Part shown: positions 5,396 to 6,564 of the stretch, piece by piece
How the letters are laid out: every line of letters begins with the position of its first letter
Numbering within the stretch: position 1 is the stretch's first letter
NCBI GenBank assembly: GCA_007136565.1
Contig: SLGS01000097.1
Location: 1-6,564, forward strand
DNA from: Clostridia bacterium
GTDB taxonomy: Bacteria; Bacillota; Sulfobacillia; SLMV01
Direction of reading: 5' to 3'
Length of the DNA stretch: 6,564 bases
Program-made: the position numbers and the translations under genes
Notes under the pieces: model-generated
Database searches by the model: none
What the model saw: only the letters and a program-made list of their open reading frames with translations
Told to the model about the DNA's origin: nothing

Positions 5396-6325
5396 GTGAC
5401 AGGATGGTACGCTAAGGTTGGCTCCGATCGCGTAAAGACGCGAATCTGGGCCATCGCCCTGGCCCTGGCCCTCTGCCTCACACCCTACCTCGCGGCCACG
5501 GTAACCGCCGACGCCGCAACCCCTCCCGAAATAGTGGTCAACGGGGAGATCCTGCAAACCGCCTCCACCCCCATCGTGGTGGACGATCGAATCATGGTGT
5601 CCATAGCGGACATGGCCCACCTCGTCGGTGGAACCGCGCACATACACGCCGAAACCGGCGTGATGAGGTTCTTGTCGCCGTCCGCGGGATTCATACTCCA
5701 GGCCGGCGATACAATCGTTTACGGTAACCCCGAGATCTCGGAGCAACCGGTGGCCCCGGTGATGCGCGAAGGTGCCATGATGGTATCCATCCGCTTCCTA
5801 TCCGATGCCTTCGGGTGGGAGTTGGGTTGGGATGCCGAAGCCGGTGCCATAAGTCTGGATTTCGACCCCCGGGATGCGGTCGAACCCGAGGAAGAGGAAC
5901 CCCCCCGGGAGGAGCCGACGGACGTCTTTTCCGAGATCGGCTATACACCGAACGAAGACGAAATGAAGCTGTTCGTCAGGACGGTCAGCGCTGAAGCGCC
6001 CAATGAGCCCCTGGAGGGGCAGATAGCCGTCGCCGCCGTCATCGTAAATCGCGTATTACACGATGCCTTTCCGGGCACACTCTGGGAAGTGTTGACCGCG
6101 CCGAACCAGTTCTGCGTCGTCGAAAACGGCCAGGTGGAAAGACCTATAGTCGATGGAGCGTACGAGGCCGTGGAACGCGCCCTCGCCGGCGAAGATCCCT
6201 CCAACGGAGCGTATTTTTTCTTCGCCTATAACCGCGTATCCCGCGACAGCAGGGCCGGGCGCGACCTTTACAACAGAACGGAAACCACGCGCATCGGTGT
6301 TCACAGCTTCCGCGCCATACACTGA
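5396..6325 (+). CDS. Secreted cell-wall hydrolase: copper-amine-oxidase N-terminal-like domain plus SleB-type hydrolase
   Basis: The protein has 309 residues from GTG 5396. A signal peptide is clear: basic n-region (DRVKTR), hydrophobic core at about 17-36 and a probable cut after TADA (about 40). Residues about 44-157 resemble the copper amine oxidase N-terminal domain, with two halves (VVNGEIL...MVSIADMAHLVGG and MMVSIRFLSDAFGWELGWD), a wall-associated module in Gram-positive proteins. An acidic Pro/Glu linker (161-175) leads to a SleB/CwlJ-type Hydrolase_2 domain (about 185-309). SAEAPNEPLEGQ (198-209) carries the likely catalytic Glu200, followed by IAVAAVIVNRV. SleB enzymes are lytic transglycosylases cleaving peptidoglycan, in spores or the vegetative wall. 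GTG 5396 is chosen for AAAGGGTGA at 5382-5390. ATG 5357 is in frame but has no well-placed ribosome site. It appears monocistronic, ending in a strong terminator. Confidence 0.92.
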   Translation: MTGWYAKVGSDRVKTRIWAIALALALCLTPYLAATVTADAATPPEIVVNGEILQTASTPIVVDDRIMVSIADMAHLVGGTAHIHAETGVMRFLSPSAGFILQAGDTIVYGNPEISEQPVAPVMREGAMMVSIRFLSDAFGWELGWDAEAGAISLDFDPRDAVEPEEEEPPREEPTDVFSEIGYTPNEDEMKLFVRTVSAEAPNEPLEGQIAVAAVIVNRVLHDAFPGTLWEVLTAPNQFCVVENGQVERPIVDGAYEAVERALAGEDPSNGAYFFFAYNRVSRDSRAGRDLYNRTETTRIGVHSFRAIH

Positions 6326-6354
6326 TCCGCGGATTCCCGATACCCACTGTCCGT

Positions 6355-6389
6355 AACACCCGCCCCGATGGGGCGGGTGTTTTCTTTCC
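6355..6389 (+). terminator. Rho-independent terminator after the wall-hydrolase gene
   Basis: AACACCCGCCCC (6355-6366), loop GAT and GGGGCGGGTGTT (6370-6381) form a perfect 12-bp stem. The following tail TTCTTTCC, together with the final TT of the stem, gives the U-rich run. It lies 29 nt after the stop codon of the wall hydrolase and separates it from the next gene. Confidence 0.95.
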
Positions 6390-6391
6390 GA

Positions 6392-6421
6392 CTGGCAAAG
6401 GTCGGATGGCGCGGTTATCAT
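6392..6421 (+). promoter_or_regulatory. Weak candidate promoter for the downstream hslO-like gene
   Basis: CTGGCA (6392-6397; four of six match TTGACA), an 18-nt spacer and TATCAT (6416-6421; five of six match TATAAT). It sits just past the terminator, where a new promoter is expected. If used, transcription would start near 6428, beyond ATG 6420, which would force use of TTG 6465. Confidence 0.35.
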
Positions 6422-6446
6422 GGAGCCCAAGGACAAGAAACCCTCT

Positions 6447-6454
6447 GGAGGGAG
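6447..6454 (+). promoter_or_regulatory. Shine-Dalgarno supporting TTG 6465
   Basis: GGAGGGAG lies 10 nt before TTG 6465. By contrast only GGATGG (6404-6409) lies before ATG 6420. The site favours the shorter reading frame of the Hsp33-like gene. Confidence 0.5.
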
Positions 6455-6464
6455 CAATTCTTCC

Positions 6465-6564
6465 TTGCAAGATCAAAGAGTACGTTACCTGGCATCCGAA
6501 CTGGGATTGCGCGCCGTCACCGTAGTCACGACCGATGCGATAGGCGAGGCGGGAAGCGTTCACA
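6465..6564 (+). CDS. hslO: Hsp33-family redox-regulated chaperone, N-terminal fragment
   Basis: Only the first 33 codons are present; the frame is open to the window edge. The segment RVRYLASELGLRAVTV followed by VTTDAIGEAGSVH aligns without gaps to the start of Bacillus subtilis Hsp33 as I recall it (VKALAYDGKVRAY, then TTDMVNEGQRRH), sharing V, L-A, R-A, T-T-D, E and H at matching positions. Hsp33 is a cytoplasmic holdase switched on when oxidative stress releases zinc from a C-terminal Cys4 site, which lies outside this window. TTG 6465 is preferred because GGAGGGAG (6447-6454) is 10 nt upstream and the protein then starts where Hsp33 proteins usually do. ATG 6420 is in frame and would add 15 hydrophilic residues, with only a weak ribosome site. 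Confidence 0.72.
   Translation, partial: MQDQRVRYLASELGLRAVTVVTTDAIGEAGSVH

Noticed and set aside
5474..5476. Cysteine in the signal peptide of the wall hydrolase as a lipobox
   Set aside because: The residues before it (ALALC) lack the small residue needed at -1, and a good signal-peptidase I site (TADA) lies further on.

Overview
The window is G+C-rich, densely packed bacterial chromosome. It holds six complete genes, the 3' end of a seventh and the 5' end of an eighth. Nothing in it looks mobile: I see no insertion sequence, integrase, CRISPR array, tRNA or rRNA. The gene set (MoxR/DUF58/DUF4129 cluster, a secreted SleB-type wall hydrolase carrying a copper-amine-oxidase N-terminal-like domain, Hsp33), strong purine-rich ribosome binding sites and use of TTG/GTG starts suggest a Bacillota-like, possibly deep-branching clostridial or Limnochordia-type organism. 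That placement is inference from gene content only.

Left block (1-3029, plus strand): the C-terminal part of a MoxR-family AAA+ ATPase, a DUF58 protein and a polytopic membrane protein ending in a DUF4129 domain. The joins are tight: an ATGA overlap at 455-458, then a 14-nt overlap in which the third gene starts at a TTG behind a near-perfect Shine-Dalgarno inside the DUF58 gene. This is the familiar MoxR-DUF58-DUF4129 arrangement, thought to be a membrane-associated chaperone-like system. The transglutaminase-like domain that often accompanies it is absent here.

Middle block (3096-5138, minus strand, convergent with the left block): transcribed in the order universal stress protein, small membrane-anchored zinc-ribbon protein, class III PLP aminotransferase. 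The first two overlap by ATGA. The aminotransferase probably starts at a GTG behind a strong Shine-Dalgarno that abuts a small hairpin.

A divergent intergenic region (5139-5395) separates this operon from the right block. It contains a perfect TATAAT, a hairpin at the predicted 5' end of the rightward transcript and a tandem 10-bp repeat. The right block (5396-6325, plus strand) is an exported cell-wall hydrolase, closed by a textbook Rho-independent terminator at 6355-6389. After it comes the beginning of a gene whose first residues align without gaps to Hsp33 (hslO), cut by the window edge.

No clearly undescribed system is visible. The points most worth a second look are the uncharacterised stress-protein/zinc-ribbon/aminotransferase trio, the transglutaminase-less DUF4129 operon and the leader structure of the wall-hydrolase gene.
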